DNA from: Heloderma charlesbogerti
Lineage: Eukaryota > Chordata > Lepidosauria > Squamata > Helodermatidae
Assembly: GCA_026122225.1 (NCBI GenBank)
Contig: JANEZZ010000739.1
Location: 1,736,001 to 1,800,000, forward strand
Reading direction: 5' to 3'
DNA length: 64,000 bases
The notes below the pieces were generated by a model. The model searched no databases, was not told the origin of the DNA, and worked only from the letters and a program-made list of their open reading frames with translations. A program made the position numbers and the translations under genes. Below, one piece after another: positions 1 through 10,529 of this stretch (positions are counted from its first letter, which is position 1; every line of letters begins with the position of its first letter).

Positions 1-860
1 CAACGTCCCAGACAACTTTGCAGCTCCCCACATTTCTCTGTTTGGCACAAAGAAGATCCACCAAGATTGCCTCCACTGGAGGAGATCCTCCTGCCTTATA
101 CAAGTCCCATGCGCCCTGGGACATTAACATGCGAAAAAGTATTTAGAGTTAGGGTGATGTCTTCCTAACGCTATTTCTGGAGGCGTGTAGCTTGGCCCCA
201 GGGCGCCACCCTCTCACACAATGTAACAGAAGCAAGCAAGCAGGCTGATCTCTCCACTCCAGCATTTCCTCCGCTCCTCCACCACTGTCACCGGTTGGAG
301 ACTGCTGGATTACATTCAGCCCTAATTTGGCAACTAGAGCTGCTATTCGCCAAAGCTTATCCCCCCCCCTCCAGATCTCTCTCAAATTGATATAGTTGGT
401 GCCTCTGCCTCCTCTCCCCTGCCTCCCCTCTCCCCTCTCTGAAGTTGATACACTTGGTGCCAGCCTGTCTGGGCTGCTCAGACAGCATCAAAAGAGCTAC
501 GAAGTGCCAAGGCGGATGAGGTGCCTTGTATACGAGTGGCTTTGCTTTGGGGCTATTCTTCTGATCCACCTTGTATCACACTGAGGCACCTCCGAATTAG
601 CCCACTTTGCCTCATTATTCAGGCTTCAGAATGAAGCGATGCACAGCCCTAGTTTCCAGGACTAGAGAAGTGGCTGCTGCACCCACCCTACAAGGTTAAA
701 AGAGACTGGCTGATGTCTGGGGTCGGAATCCCTCCCCTGCTTCTGCTGGCTGTGGCTGCAATGCTGCGATGCTCTTTCTCTCGCTCACCTGGGACTGGAG
801 CTCGCTGGGGCCCACAGAGATGGCAGGGGCTAGACCAACTGCTTACACAGTGTGAGGCTG
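1..860. other. Intergenic, no gene seen
   Basis: I see no coding exon, RNA gene or recognised transposon here. Short open frames exist on both strands but show no family motif. The stretch around 361-450 is rich in C and T. Homology with the duplicated segment at 46 kb begins only near 1377, so this part is unique within the window. Confidence 0.5.
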
Positions 861-995
861 GAAGGGAAGAGTTGTTGTTGTTGTTGTTCAGTCGTTCAGT
901 CGTGTCCGACTCTTCGTGACCCCATGGACCATAGCACGCCAGGCCTTCCTGTCCTGCGTTCTCTCCCGGAGCGTGCTCAAGTTGAAGGGAAGAGT
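861..995 (-). mobile_element. 5'-truncated RTE-BovB 3' end (873-983) with 12-bp target-site duplication
   Basis: A 111-bp fragment matches the 3' end of the longer BovB copies at 47163 and 60591 (TTCAGTCG, CCATGGACCATAGCACGCCA) and ends in a GTT-type simple tail. It is flanked by the identical 12-mer gaagggaagagt at 861-872 and 984-995. The minus-strand translation recalls the BovB C-terminus (AWRAMVHGVTKSRTRL). This is an extreme 5' truncation typical of target-primed reverse transcription. Confidence 0.85.
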
Positions 996-1065
996 ACTAG
1001 GGCCAGAGCAGCAGTGGCCCAGGCAGCGCCAACCCTCTGAGGCAGGGGAAGCCAAGGGGGAGAGT

Positions 1066-1165
1066 AATAGCACAACCCTATGCCTGTCTCTTCTGCAGTG
1101 AGCCCCACTGAGTTCAATGGCACTTACTTCCAGGTAAGAGCACATGGGAATGCATCCTTAGGACT
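1066..1165. repeat. Short non-autonomous repeat, diverged copy
   Basis: The core (CCCACTGAGTTCAATGG, then ACTTACTTCCAGGTAAG) matches a short interspersed repeat that I remember as common in squamate genomes. A second copy lies at 2243-2335, with its paralog at about 47115 interrupted by BovB. The class is uncertain; the ends look like weak inverted repeats, so a DNA-transposon relic is possible. Confidence 0.45.
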
Positions 1166-2242
1166 TAAAAGACACAACAGCAGGCAGGAGGTGGACATTC
1201 AGATCCAGAGAACTGCTGAAGCTTTACTTCTGGGGAAGTCTCCTAATCTCACATGCTGCAAAACAGGTATAAGATCCTTTCTTTGAGGAACAGACGGAGA
1301 AAACCATGCCTCGCATTATTCAAAAGTTAGCGGCTTGGGCGAAAGGTAAGAGTCTGAAGATGCACTTCAAACTTCATTCGTAATTCCATGTCTCTAACCC
1401 TTTGAAAAATATTACCGGGTTGTTTTCTCAGCCTGTTCCTCAAAGAAAGGATCTTAAACATGTCTTACAGCATATGAAATTAGGAGATGTTCCTAGACGT
1501 AAAGCTGCTTAGTCTGCCCCTCCAAAGAAAACATGCTACACATGTTTACATAGGTCCCACAAAGTCTGAGGGGATTTCCAAGTGAGTATGCTCAGGATTT
1601 CAATCCAGCTCTAACAGTCTGTCACATGCTTATGAGGTTTGATCTTTCATATCACACAGTCCCCTTTCCGCACAGATATGCAGAGCTTCTGTTTTGAAAG
1701 GGAGATAGTGGCCTAAATCCAATTGCTACTCTCAGCTAGAGTAGACACACTGAACCAATGGGAACTTGGTAAGTCCACACTTCTCTAAGTTGCATTGCTT
1801 CAACGGGTCTCCTCTGGTGGGGACTGGGAATTGGATCGGTGATCTGACCTGCTTGCTATGAACTCATCTCACCATCGTGCTGGTACCACTGTGTAGATGT
1901 CAGCAGAAGAGTAGCCATTCATATGACCAGGTGTTTTTTGACAATGGTGGGAACAGTGTAAAAATCCCATTACTCTAGGATGTAGTGTGTGGGCAAATAT
2001 CCAACAATTTCTGTTGTGATTGCTACATATGCGTAAGAAATGCAGTCCTGCCGGGTTTCCATACTGTTACAGTTGAATGCAATGTTGGAGAGTAGCTAGC
2101 TAGATAATAGTCTGAACTGAGGTAACTTGCAAACAGAAGAGTCGGATTTCTTTGAACAGAGAATGATCAACACAAGAAGCTTCAATGGGCTATGGATAAT
2201 GTTGAGAGGGACCCCCACTAGTCAAGGCTTACCAGCAACAGC

Positions 2243-2335
2243 AGAATCCTAGCCATATCTACTCAGAAGTAAGTCCCATGAAGTTCTGTGGGGTTTAGTC
2301 CTCACTAAGTATAAGTGTTTAGAACTGCATCCTTC
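2243..2335. repeat. Short non-autonomous repeat, same family as 1066-1165
   Basis: TACTCAGAAGTAAGTCCCAT and GGGGTTTAGTCCTCACTAAG show the same core as the copy at 1066. The paralogous copy near 47120 received the BovB insertion, splitting it between 47162 and 51903. Confidence 0.5.
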
Positions 2336-3376
2336 AGGGGTATCAATTTTTGCTCTTGAGTGTTCCCATCTCAAAACTGCACAACACTAGGCTCCCCTCT
2401 TCCTACAATGGCCTCTAGCAACTGGCCTGAGGGCAACTTAACCCTTCTTCCCAGAAGCGAATAGGCTAGATTAAATGTTCCCTATCCAGGCTTTGTAAAC
2501 AGGTGAGAAGGAATGATCCCCTCACTTCAGCTGGACCTTGGAACACCCACTTTTAGCTAAGATTTCTATCATAATTTCCCACCAGATAAATATTTACTCA
2601 TGTTTTAGACTTTGTGTTTTTTACTTGAATTACATGCTCTGAGCAACCATGGTAGATGCTTCATGTATCATGCTTCATGATATCACCAGGGCCCGCCACC
2701 TTGACATCACCATGAGCCATCTCTAGGTCTCAGGTTTGGATCCTGAAATCTCAGGGCCTGAAATGTTCCAAACCTGGGAACTCTACTCATGACATCCTTC
2801 TGCCCTAACAGCTTACTTGGTTCTGGTTATCATAGCAGCAGGATCCTATTGTAAAAACCTAGCTCCCACTTGACTCCGGAGTGTTGGACATAGCAGAAGG
2901 CAACCACCCTTTAAAATCATCTGGAACGCAACACCTAACATGACACAAGCAGGAACTCAACTCTCAACAAGGATGGCAGTGGTGTCTGGAAGCTGAGCTG
3001 GGCAGGAAGCAGAGCTGGGGGTGGGGATTCTCATTTCTACCACCCATCCCAATCTGCCAGCTGAGGCAAGAGGCTTGCTGAGCCTAATGGTAGGGCTGGT
3101 GTTGGGTGCTGTGTCTACCTGGGTTTGATTTCTTTGGGATGGTAGTCACTGGAGGCTTATGGCATTTTTCAGTATTTGAGTTCATTTACAAATAGGCAGG
3201 TTGGACATGGGTAGAAGAAAACACTCCAATACCAACCCTGCTGTCCCACATCAGATCTCCACAGGGAGCGAGATGTAATACTGAAATGTTTTCAGAGGTT
3301 ACACCTCAATTCACTCTCATTCTCATTCTCCCTCTTTTGTCTCCCAAGAGTTCTAGTAGTGTTTCTCAGTCACACC

Positions 3377-4359
3377 TAGGGATGTACGAATCCCTTACCT
3401 GGTTCCAGTCCGGGGCTTTGGCAGTGGCAGGGAGATGATCTCTCCCTCCCTCTGGAATCCTCCCCAGACGGCTCCACTCCACGGCAAGGCTGCGGAACAG
3501 CTGGCCGAGGCTGGCCACAGCTGGACTTCTGGACACTGCTGGGCTGCTGTGGCCACAAATGGCGTCCATTGTAGCAGCCGCCATTTGCGTCCTTGCATTA
3601 AGCCATGATAGGCTATTTAAGTATTTACATAGCCTATCATGGCAAAAGGCAGGGACAGAAATGGCAGCCGCTACGCCATTTGCATCCCTGCCTTTTGCCG
3701 TGATAGGCTACGTAAATACTTATGTAGCCAATTACAGCAAAGAGCAGGGGCACAAATGGCGTAGCAGCTGCACCCACAGGGCGTCCGCTACGACGGCCAC
3801 CATTTGTGGCCGCAGCAGCCCGGCAGCAGCTGGAAGACGACCCGGACCTGCCACCGCTGCATCCACTGCCACATCCACCGCCGCTGCATCCGCCGCCAGG
3901 TAGGTCCATTCCGGGGGGGATTGCTAGGGGTGTACAAAACCCCACTTACCTGTCTCCGGTGGGGGGAGGTGATCCGTTACTCCCCCCTGGAATTAGGGAT
4001 GTACGAAACGACTCACCTGTCGCTACGACGGCCACCATTTCCACCTGCAGCAGCCTGGCAATGGCCAGAGCCACCGCCGCTTCATCTGCTGCTGCCAGAG
4101 CCGCTGCCGCATATGCCACCAGGTAGGTCCGCGGGGGGGATTCTGCGGGGTGGGGGGAGGCCATTCTGCCACGGACTCCGGGGGGCCTGATTCTAAAGAA
4201 TCCAGCCTCATTGGAGTCCGTGGCAGAATTCTCTGACATTCCTCGGGATTGTGGGGGGTGGCGATGGGAGGAGGCTGTTCTGCCACAGTTTCTGGGGGGC
4301 CGGATAATAAAAAATCCAGCCTCACTGGAGTCCGTGGCGGAATTCTCCAACATCCCTTA
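3377..4359. mobile_element. Palindromic hAT-like non-autonomous element (copy 1)
   Basis: The element starts TAGGGATGTACGAA and ends AACATCCCTTA. It is flanked by the perfect 8-mer gtcacacc (3369-3376 and 4360-4367). The paralogous site near 52990 carries the uninterrupted sequence, giving an empty site. Inside are the family hairpin modules (GATAGGCTACGTAAATAC near 3703 and GCCGCCATTTGCGT) and two further TAGGGGTGTAC / TAGGGATGTAC starts at about 3930 and 3984, so it may hold collapsed nested copies. It has no transposase. Open frames here are by-products of GC-rich palindromes. Confidence 0.88.
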
Positions 4360-4436
4360 GTCACACCTATTTAGTCTCCTCCCTCTTGCTGGAGGGAGTG
4401 AATAAGGATGACTCACCTTCTCTACCCATCTCCAAG

Positions 4437-5194
4437 TAGGGATGTCAGAGAATTCCGCCATGGATCTTGGTGAGGCTGAATGCCAGTGCATTCGGCCCCC
4501 TGAAATCTGTGGCGGAACGAAGCCCCTTGCCCCCCCGCGCGAAATGGGCCCAGAACAGAGCATCTACCTGCTGCCATCTGCACTGCATTGCGAATGCATT
4601 CACTTTTTCCATATAGCTGTGATAGGCTATGTAAGTATTTACCGGATTTGCGTCCCTGCGGAAGCCATGATAGGCTACGTAAGCACTTACGTAGCCTATC
4701 ATGGCAAAACTAAGGGAATGCAAATGGCGGCGGCTACGGTGGCCGCCATTTGCGTTCCCTTTTTTTTGCAGTGTGATAGGCTACGTAAATATTTATGTAG
4801 TCTATTACAACAAAAGAGAGGGACGCAAATGGCGCAGTGGTCGCCATTTGCGTTCCCTTTTTTTTTTCCGTAATAGGCTACGTAAATCTTTACATAGTCT
4901 ATGACGGCAAAAAAAAGAAAGGAATGCAAATGGCAGCCACTGTAGCCGCCATTTGTGTTTGCTGTGTTTTGGGTTTTTTTGGCCGTGATAGGCTACGTAA
5001 ATATTTACATAGCCTATCACGGCAAAATACAGGGACGCAAATGGCAGCGGGTGGTGGGCAGCCCCACCAGTGGCTCCGCGGAGTTTCCACAGAGCAAAGC
5101 TGGCCAGAGAGAGTTTCAGGTGGAGGGACGGAGCGCCTCCCCACTACCGCGAATGTCACCCTTCGAAAAGTTAAGTGACTTTCGTACATCCCTA
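4437..5194. mobile_element. Palindromic hAT-like non-autonomous element (copy 2)
   Basis: It runs from TAGGGATGTCAGAGAATTCC to GACTTTCGTACATCCCTA. Flanks tctccaag (4429-4436) and tgtccaag (5195-5202) match at 7 of 8 positions, and the paralog near 53070 reads tccccaag once, without an element. It contains five successive hairpins of the GATAGGCTACGTAAATATTT type alternating with GCCATTTGCG palindromes and T-runs. It has an ATTCCGCC-type left end and an ACTTTCG-type right end. No coding capacity is seen. Confidence 0.88.
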
Positions 5195-5752
5195 TGTCCA
5201 AGCTCTTCCAGGGCATTTTTCCTTAAATTCTGCAACAGAAGATGTGTCTTGAAACTTTGCCACTGACTATTAAGGAATATTGGTAGTCCTTCCAGCTCTT
5301 GTCCCGGGCATCTAGCTTTCTATATGGAGTAATTTCTGTCTTTTTTGATATAGAGAATATTGAATTACGTGACTGATATGGAGGCAGACACCAAGCTATC
5401 CTGATCCAAGGTATGCATCCGTATTTGATCACCAGATTCTGTATCAGTAGCTACTTATATATGTCATTCTTCTTCCCTATACCCATGAACCACATTTCCA
5501 ACTAAAACAAACCATAAATCCAACATGTTTTGTGTCAAAAAGCACAACCAAGCATAAGTAGTCCTGAATGTAAAAGAGAGGTTTACATTCTTGTATAAGA
5601 AGGGCTCTAGCTGTAGCCTGATATTCAAGGGTCGGTGACATCTTCCTACTCCTTCCAGACCAAAGGCCATGTCAATTTTCATTACATGGGTTTTGCTGGA
5701 TATGGTATGGTAAGTAGCATGCTTGACATCTGTGAAGAACTATGACTCCTAC

Positions 5753-5879
5753 CCTTCTGATTTGAAATCTTCCCTTCTGGACACAGGGCACAATCATAAC
5801 AGCAAAATGGCTCCCCTTCCTTCTTTTTCCTGATGTAACCAGGATTGCAATTGTCATTACACACAGAAATGGGCAGCAC
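5753..5879 (-). pseudogene. V2R copy B, exon 5 (cysteine-rich region exon)
   Basis: This 127-bp exon encodes the start of the family-C cysteine-rich domain, which links the extracellular Venus-flytrap domain to the seven-helix domain. It reads LPISVCNDNCNPGYIRKKK, then FCCYDCALCPEGKIS, with all expected cysteines. The acceptor AAG|GTGCTG (5881-5880 is AG) and the donor AAGG|GTAGGA are intact, and the final G is in the right phase for exon 6. The exon itself is open, but exons 2, 3, 4 and 6 are absent, so the unit cannot encode a receptor. Confidence 0.92.
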
Positions 5880-5989
5880 CTTGTCAGAAACATGAGTGGA
5901 GAATAGTTAGGACTGAGAAAAAGATGTTTTGATAGTTGTGGTTTCAGTTGTAGGTGTAAAGAAACGTGGTGTTCTAAATGGGGTAGATT

Positions 5990-6017
5990 TGATTGATTGA
6001 TTGATTGATTGATTGAT
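5990..6017. repeat. (TTGA)n microsatellite
   Basis: About seven GATT repeats. The paralog near 53964 has only about three, so the tract changed length after duplication. Confidence 0.9.
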
Positions 6018-6200
6018 AATGCTTTTATACTGCTAGAAATTATAGAATCTCTAAGCAGAAGATATAACAGAGTATTAAAATCACTGCAAAATACAGAATT
6101 AATAAACAATTATGAGACAAACACAAAAACAAGCAAATAAAAATAAACAATAAAATGGAGCAGGGTCAAGATTATCTATTGCAAGACAGGGAAGGAATGG
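6018..6200. repeat. LINE 3'-tail-like fragment next to the microsatellite
   Basis: AATGCTTTTATACTGCTAG followed by TCTCTAAGCAGAAGATA resembles the 3' ends of L2-type elements (tetranucleotide tail, then a 'ctataccgc' motif). A similar arrangement with TCTCTAAGCAGTTCACA lies near 31120 in V2R copy A and an almost identical one at 53980 in copy C, so the insertion predates the V2R duplications. Confidence 0.45.
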
Positions 6201-6511
6201 GTAAACATTTTTTTAGGAGACTTTTAGAGAAGACCATATTTGTTGTCTCCCAAATCACATGGGAGAGTGTTTTTCAGAGGGTGTGCACCACTATTAAGAA
6301 GGCCCACTCTTGAGATGAAGAACATAAGAAGAGCCATGCTGGATCAGACCACAGGTCCATCTAATCCAGCTTTCTGTTCACAGTGGCCAATCAGCTGCCC
6401 ATGGGAAACCCACAAGTAGGACATGAATGCAGCAGCACTTTCCCACCTTTTCCCCCAGCAACTGGTGTACATAGGCATACTGCCTCTGAAAGTGGAGGTA
6501 GCATATTGGAT

Positions 6512-7642
6512 TCATAAAATCATAGAATAGTAGGGTTGGAAGAGGCCTATAAGACCATGAAGCCAACTCCCTGCTCAATGCAGGAACCCAAGTTGAAGCA
6601 TCCCTGAGAAGTGGCTGTCCAGCTTCATCTTCAATGCCTCCAGTGTGGGAGAGCCCACCACCTCCCTAGGTAATTGGTTCCATTGTTGTATTGCTCTAAC
6701 AGTCAGGAAGTTTGTCCTGATGTTCAGCCAGAATCTGGCTTCCTGTCACTTGAGCCCATTATTCCGTGTCCTGCATTCTGGGATGATCAGGAAGAGATCC
6801 TGGCCTTCCCATCTGTGACAACCTTTCAAGTTCTTGAACAGTGCTATCATATCTCCCCTCAGTCTTCTCTTCTCAAGGCTAAACATGCCCACTTCTTTCA
6901 GTCTCTCCTCATAGGGCTTCGTTTCCAGTCCCCCGATCAACTTTGTTGCCCTCCACTGAACCCTCTCCAGTTTGTCTTCATCCCTCTTAAAGTGTGGTGC
7001 CCAGAACTGGACACAGTACTCCAGATGAGACTTAACCAGTGCTGAGGAGAGGGGAACTAGAACTTCATGGGATTTGGAAGCTATAATTTTATTAATGCAG
7101 CCCAAAATAGCATGTGCCTTTTTTACAGCCACATTACATTGTTGGCTCATATTCACCTTGTGATCTTCAACAATTCCAAGATCCTTCTCACTTGTAGTAT
7201 TGTTGAGCCCAGTATCCCCCATTGTGTAACTGTGCATTTGGTTTCTTTTTCCTAGGTGCAGAACTTGACATTTATCCCTATACTTTTCATTCTGTTGTTT
7301 TCTACCCAGTGCTCTAGCTTATCAGGATCACTTTGAATACTGTTTCTGTCTTCCAGGGTATTAGCTATCCCACCCAATTTTATGTCATCTGCAAATTTGA
7401 TCAGCATTCTCTGCACCTCTTCCTCCAAGTCATTAATAAAAATGTTGAAGAGCACTGGGCCCAGGACTGAGCCCTGTGGTACCCTGTTCGTTACCTCTCC
7501 CTAGTTTGAGAAGATCCCATTGATAAGCACTCTTTGAGTCCAGTTCTGTAGCCAGCTGTGGATCCACCTGACTGTTGTTTCATCTAGCCCACTTTGAGCT
7601 AGTTTGCTCATCAGGATATCATGGGGCACTTTGTCAGTGGAT
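6512..7642 (-). mobile_element. CR1 LINE, 5'-truncated, nested in an older CR1-type element
   Basis: On the minus strand the fragment encodes the C-terminal half of a CR1 reverse transcriptase. MLFNIFINDLEEEV with LIKFADDIKLGG (7252-7455) carries the catalytic F-A-D-D motif. DLGIVEDHKVNMSQQCNVA and KPYEERLKEVGMFSLEKRR (6746-7237) match the typical CR1 tail. The reading frame is broken between these blocks. The 3' end lies at the low-coordinate side (TCATAGAATAGTAGGGTTGG). A 56115-56640 fragment is its paralog in duplication copy C. Confidence 0.85.
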
Positions 7643-7908
7643 TAGTAGCCTTATCCTACATGGATTTTTCCAATCCCATTTTAAAGCAATCCAAATTGGT
7701 GGCCATCACTATATCTAGTGGTACTGAATTCCATCGTTTAACTATGTGCTGTCCTGAAAAATATCTCCCCATCCATTTTCTTGACATCATGCATAAGTCT
7801 GCACACCTCTATCATGTCTCCTCTCAGTTGCCTTTCTTTAAGCTAAACGATCCCAGATGTTGTAACCTTTCCTCATAGGGAAGTTGCTCCTGCCCCTTAA
7901 TCATTTTA

Positions 7909-8022
7909 AGGTGCAATCCTATGCATATGTAGACAGAAAAAGCCCAACAAATCCCAGCATTCCCCAACAACACGGATGGGAATTGTGGGAGCTTTTGGTC
8001 TAAACATGCATAGGTTGCACCC
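7909..8022. mobile_element. Short MITE with TTA target duplication
   Basis: Inverted ends AGGTGCAATCCTATGCAT and ATGCATAGGTTGCACCC are flanked by TTA at 7906-7908 and 8023-8025. A 3-bp TTA/TAA duplication fits the PIF/Harbinger superfamily. It is 114 bp and non-coding, inserted in the outer CR1-type element. Confidence 0.65.
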
Positions 8023-8199
8023 TTAGTTGCTCTGCTCTGCACTTGTTCAACTCTACATTGTCCTTTTTAGGTTCGGTGACCAGAACAGTACACAATATTC
8101 CATTTTTTTCTTATACAATGAACACTTTGAAAACCTTTCTATTGGATAATTAACTCCTCTCAGTTATTAAAGTCTAAGCAAAAGGATGCTAGGGAGGTG

Positions 8200-8461
8200 C
8201 TGTTCCCTCATGAACATTGGAGGTAGCTTTTCACTGAAAGTTGTAGAAGTGTACAGGAACGGGAATGTAGAAGCAATTTCTCTGATGATAATGTATCTTC
8301 ATTGATAAAACTTATGCCAAGAAGTGGATGCCATCACATACTCTGTATTTGCTGGAATGAGTCTTGCTGGAATGAACAGAATCTGACTTGCATACAGAAT
8401 GAAGCAACAACCAAAGCAACAATACCAAGAACAGCATCATTTTTAGGACAAATGTTCCCAT
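8200..8461 (-). pseudogene. V2R copy B, exon 1 (signal peptide exon), broken
   Basis: The minus strand begins ATG at 8461-8459 and encodes MGTFVLKMMLFLVLLLWLLL, a signal peptide close to that of copy A, then HSVCKSDSVHSSKTHSSKYR. The frame is lost near the conserved HEFYQ segment. In the shifted frame HKFYQ is followed by a stop (8299-8301) and then by YIIIREIASTFPFLYTSTTF and PPMFMREQ, matching copy A's EIASTFSFLHPSTKF. The donor found in copy A (CAT|GTAAGG) is not preserved. This is a dead exon with at least one frameshift and one stop. Confidence 0.88.
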
Positions 8462-9330
8462 CTAGACATACATTTCCCTGATTTCCTCGAGAGCATTTAA
8501 TCTCAGCCTCGGTCTATTAATCCCCTAGTTTGAATGGGAGCTGACCCTACTGAGCAACTGATCAATCGATCTAAGATGACATCTGCAATAGTCCCTGCAT
8601 TTTAAAGATCTCATTCCTTTTTTGCCACTGTCTGTTTCATGCATGTCTCTATCCACTTGGGGATTTAGGCCTTTTCCTCTTCTACTGCACCAAACAATAA
8701 CCAGAAGTGGAGCAATCCTTTGGAAAAGCAGTGGCAATGCTGGTTGCGGATTTCTCAGGTTACTCAGAATGGTTTGTCTCTTGTAGAAATCCCAAGACAG
8801 CCCTGCGGTGTAGACACTCCTCAAAATTATCAACACTTGAAATTATCAGTAATGTCATATGCAAGGTTTTCCAATGTCATTCTTCTTCTTGAGGCATCTA
8901 GATAACCCACGGGGCTTAGTGAGGAGGACAGTTGGAGACATGCTGCTAATTACAGAGGAGGAAATTCGCTTCCCATGTGCCACCATCGTTGCAGCACCAA
9001 AGACAGCAAAACACGGAAGAGGCAGCGGGTGGCAGGTGACCAGGTGCGTCCAGCCTCTCTTTGCTCAGAGCGATAGGCGCCAGCTTCCTCCTTAGCTTAG
9101 TTTGGTGTTACAGACACAGATAAAATTCCATGTATCATTTTGTATACCCACTTGTTTGACTACAGACTCACATCTTGGTGAATTGTGTATGCTACAGTGA
9201 AATAGTATGCTACTGTGAAATGTGCTGGGAAAGTTCTGATTGTTTTCCTTCTGAACAAGCACTGTTAGTCTATGCTGGGAAAGTTGCAGATGAACGCTCT
9301 TTCATGCTTGCTGTTGTAGCTGCATAAACG
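8462..9330 (-). other. 5' flank of V2R copy B
   Basis: This stretch aligns with 43032-44000 (copy A) and 56646-57200 plus 60604-60700 (copy C). Shared blocks include CAATAACCAGAAGTGGAGCA and TTTCCTTCTGAACAAGCACT. It holds the ancestral receptor's upstream sequence and would include the promoter, but I cannot point to a specific core promoter motif. Confidence 0.7.
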
Positions 9331-9458
9331 AGACGCTCTAAATCATTCTTCCTGGAGGACTGGTCAATTCACCTCTCAAGAAGGGAACCAACACACAGCA
9401 CAAAGGGTACAACTCAGCTTTATTGTTTCGCGAAAGAGATCAGCAGATGAGCTCCTGC
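9331..9458. other. Short unassigned stretch, contains left arm of a 12-bp inverted repeat
   Basis: The left arm aagggaaccaac at 9381-9392 pairs with gttggttccctt at 9979-9990. The 610-bp interval may be an unidentified transposon carrying the palindromic fragment at 9459. No target duplication is visible. Confidence 0.3.
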
Positions 9459-9850
9459 TAGGGGTGTACGGATTCCCCACTGTCTGTTCCAGTTGGGAAT
9501 CTGTGTGTGTGGGGGAGGCGATCCATTCCACCCCCCTAGAATCTTCCAGAGCGGTTCTGCTCCGCTCGGATTCCGGGGTGGACGACTGGCTTGGGGGCGC
9601 TTACTTTCCCTCCTGCCAGCCAGAGCCATTCTCCTCCTCCCTGTCCCTGCCAATTGCCATGTCTTTAAAAAAGAAGAAGAAGGCGATTGGGAGGATGTGC
9701 CCATAGACTTATACGCAAATAGAGTCATGAATCTTGTGTATAAGTCTATGTGTCCACAGGCTTATATGCAAGATTCATGGCTCTATTTTGCATATATGTC
9801 TATGGGCACATCCCGCTGATTGCATGGGCCCATAGACTTATACGCAAAAC
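9459..9850. mobile_element. Palindromic hAT-like element, diverged or truncated (copy 3)
   Basis: It begins TAGGGGTGTACGGATTCCCC with the GGGGGAGGCGATCC module typical of the family, then changes to a variant hairpin (CCATAGACTTATACGCAAA and its inverted repeat near 9790). No CATCCCTA right end is visible and no 8-bp duplication can be assigned. It is a divergent subfamily member or an incomplete one. Confidence 0.55.
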
Positions 9851-10009
9851 AGAGCCGTGACTAAATATGCAAACATTTATTTTGGCATACTGCCTAAAAA
9901 TCGTATCAGCTAAAACCCAAACAACACTTCAAAAGAACAGTAAAAATGGCTAAGTTCCAACTCCGGAGGCTGAGAGAGTTGGTTCCCTTAATTTAATTTT
10001 AATACCAAT

Positions 10010-10345
10010 TAGGGGCGGGCGGATCACTCACCATCTGTCCCACGACGGTGTCCACGGGAGGGGGGGATGTGATCCGTTCCTCCCCCGCGGAATCCTCCGG
10101 GGCTGCTCTGCATCTGGGGGATTTCGCGGAGATGCACTCCTGCTCTGTGGCACTGGCAATATGGTAATGGCATCTGCCATTACCGTATTCATTGGGTTAA
10201 TACAGCCGCAAATGGCATAGTGGACGCCACTTGCGGCTGTAAAGCACTGGTTTTTATGTAAATAGAGCTGTAAATGCCTGCAAGTAGGATAAACTCAGGG
10301 CTTTATGGCTTCAAGTGGCGTCCAATACACCATTTGTTTCTATGT
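10010..10345. mobile_element. Palindromic hAT-like element, partial (copy 4)
   Basis: It starts TAGGGGCGGGCGGATCACTC with the GTGATCCGTTCCTCCCCC module. Inverted modules follow (GGTAATGGCATCTGCCATTACC, and CAGCCGCAAATGGC against GCCACTTGCGGCTG). There is no typical right end. The Ac-like GATAGGCTACG hairpins are missing, so it belongs to a different subfamily from most copies. Confidence 0.5.
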
Positions 10346-10529
10346 TAAAAACATAGACCATGAAAGTGTCTGTGTCTCACAATGTTTTGTCTGCTTGAAT
10401 CTCTCAACTGGATGCTTTCACACACAGAGCGAATCTATGTATCCTTGGTATTAAAGACATGGCTATTCATATAGGTTTGGCTGAATTTATGGATAAACTT
10501 TTGCATGAGCTATTTGCTTTACCATCTGA

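Larger units (their letters stand above)
6318..8100 (-). mobile_element. CR1-type LINE 3' region, split by a second CR1 insertion
   Basis: The outer element is recognisable at 6318-6511 (AACATAAGAAGAGCCATGCT, TGGGAAACCCACAAGTAGGA) and resumes at 7643 (TAGTAGCCTTATCCTACATG, GGTGGCCATCACTATATCTA). This is the order expected for one element cut in half. The interrupting CR1 lies at about 6512-7642, and a small MITE sits at 7909-8022. It is non-coding 3' sequence, read on the minus strand. The same element begins at about 54225 in duplication copy C. Confidence 0.7.
1377..9330 (-). other. Segmental duplication copy B (decayed V2R unit)
   Basis: From 1377 (near TAATTCCATGTCTCTAACCC) the sequence is near-identical to the segment starting at 46223, through unique sequence, V2R exon 5 (5753-5879) and the 5' flank of V2R exon 1 (8462-9330). 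Copy B carries two palindromic insertions (3377-4359, 4437-5194) absent from C. Copy C carries BovB and a Ngaro solo unit absent from B. Neither has V2R exon 2, 3, 4 or 6, so those were lost before the duplication. Stretch 1377-3376 contains no exon. Confidence 0.85.

Noticed and set aside
3377..5194. CRISPR-like regularly spaced palindromic repeats
   Set aside because: The spacing, the hairpin-within-hairpin layout and the 8-bp target duplications are those of transposons in a vertebrate genome. Spacers are themselves repeated, not unique.
3559..5266. Several 100-145-codon open frames
   Set aside because: They are translations of palindromic modules (repeated LRKYLHSLS-type peptides on both strands), not genes.
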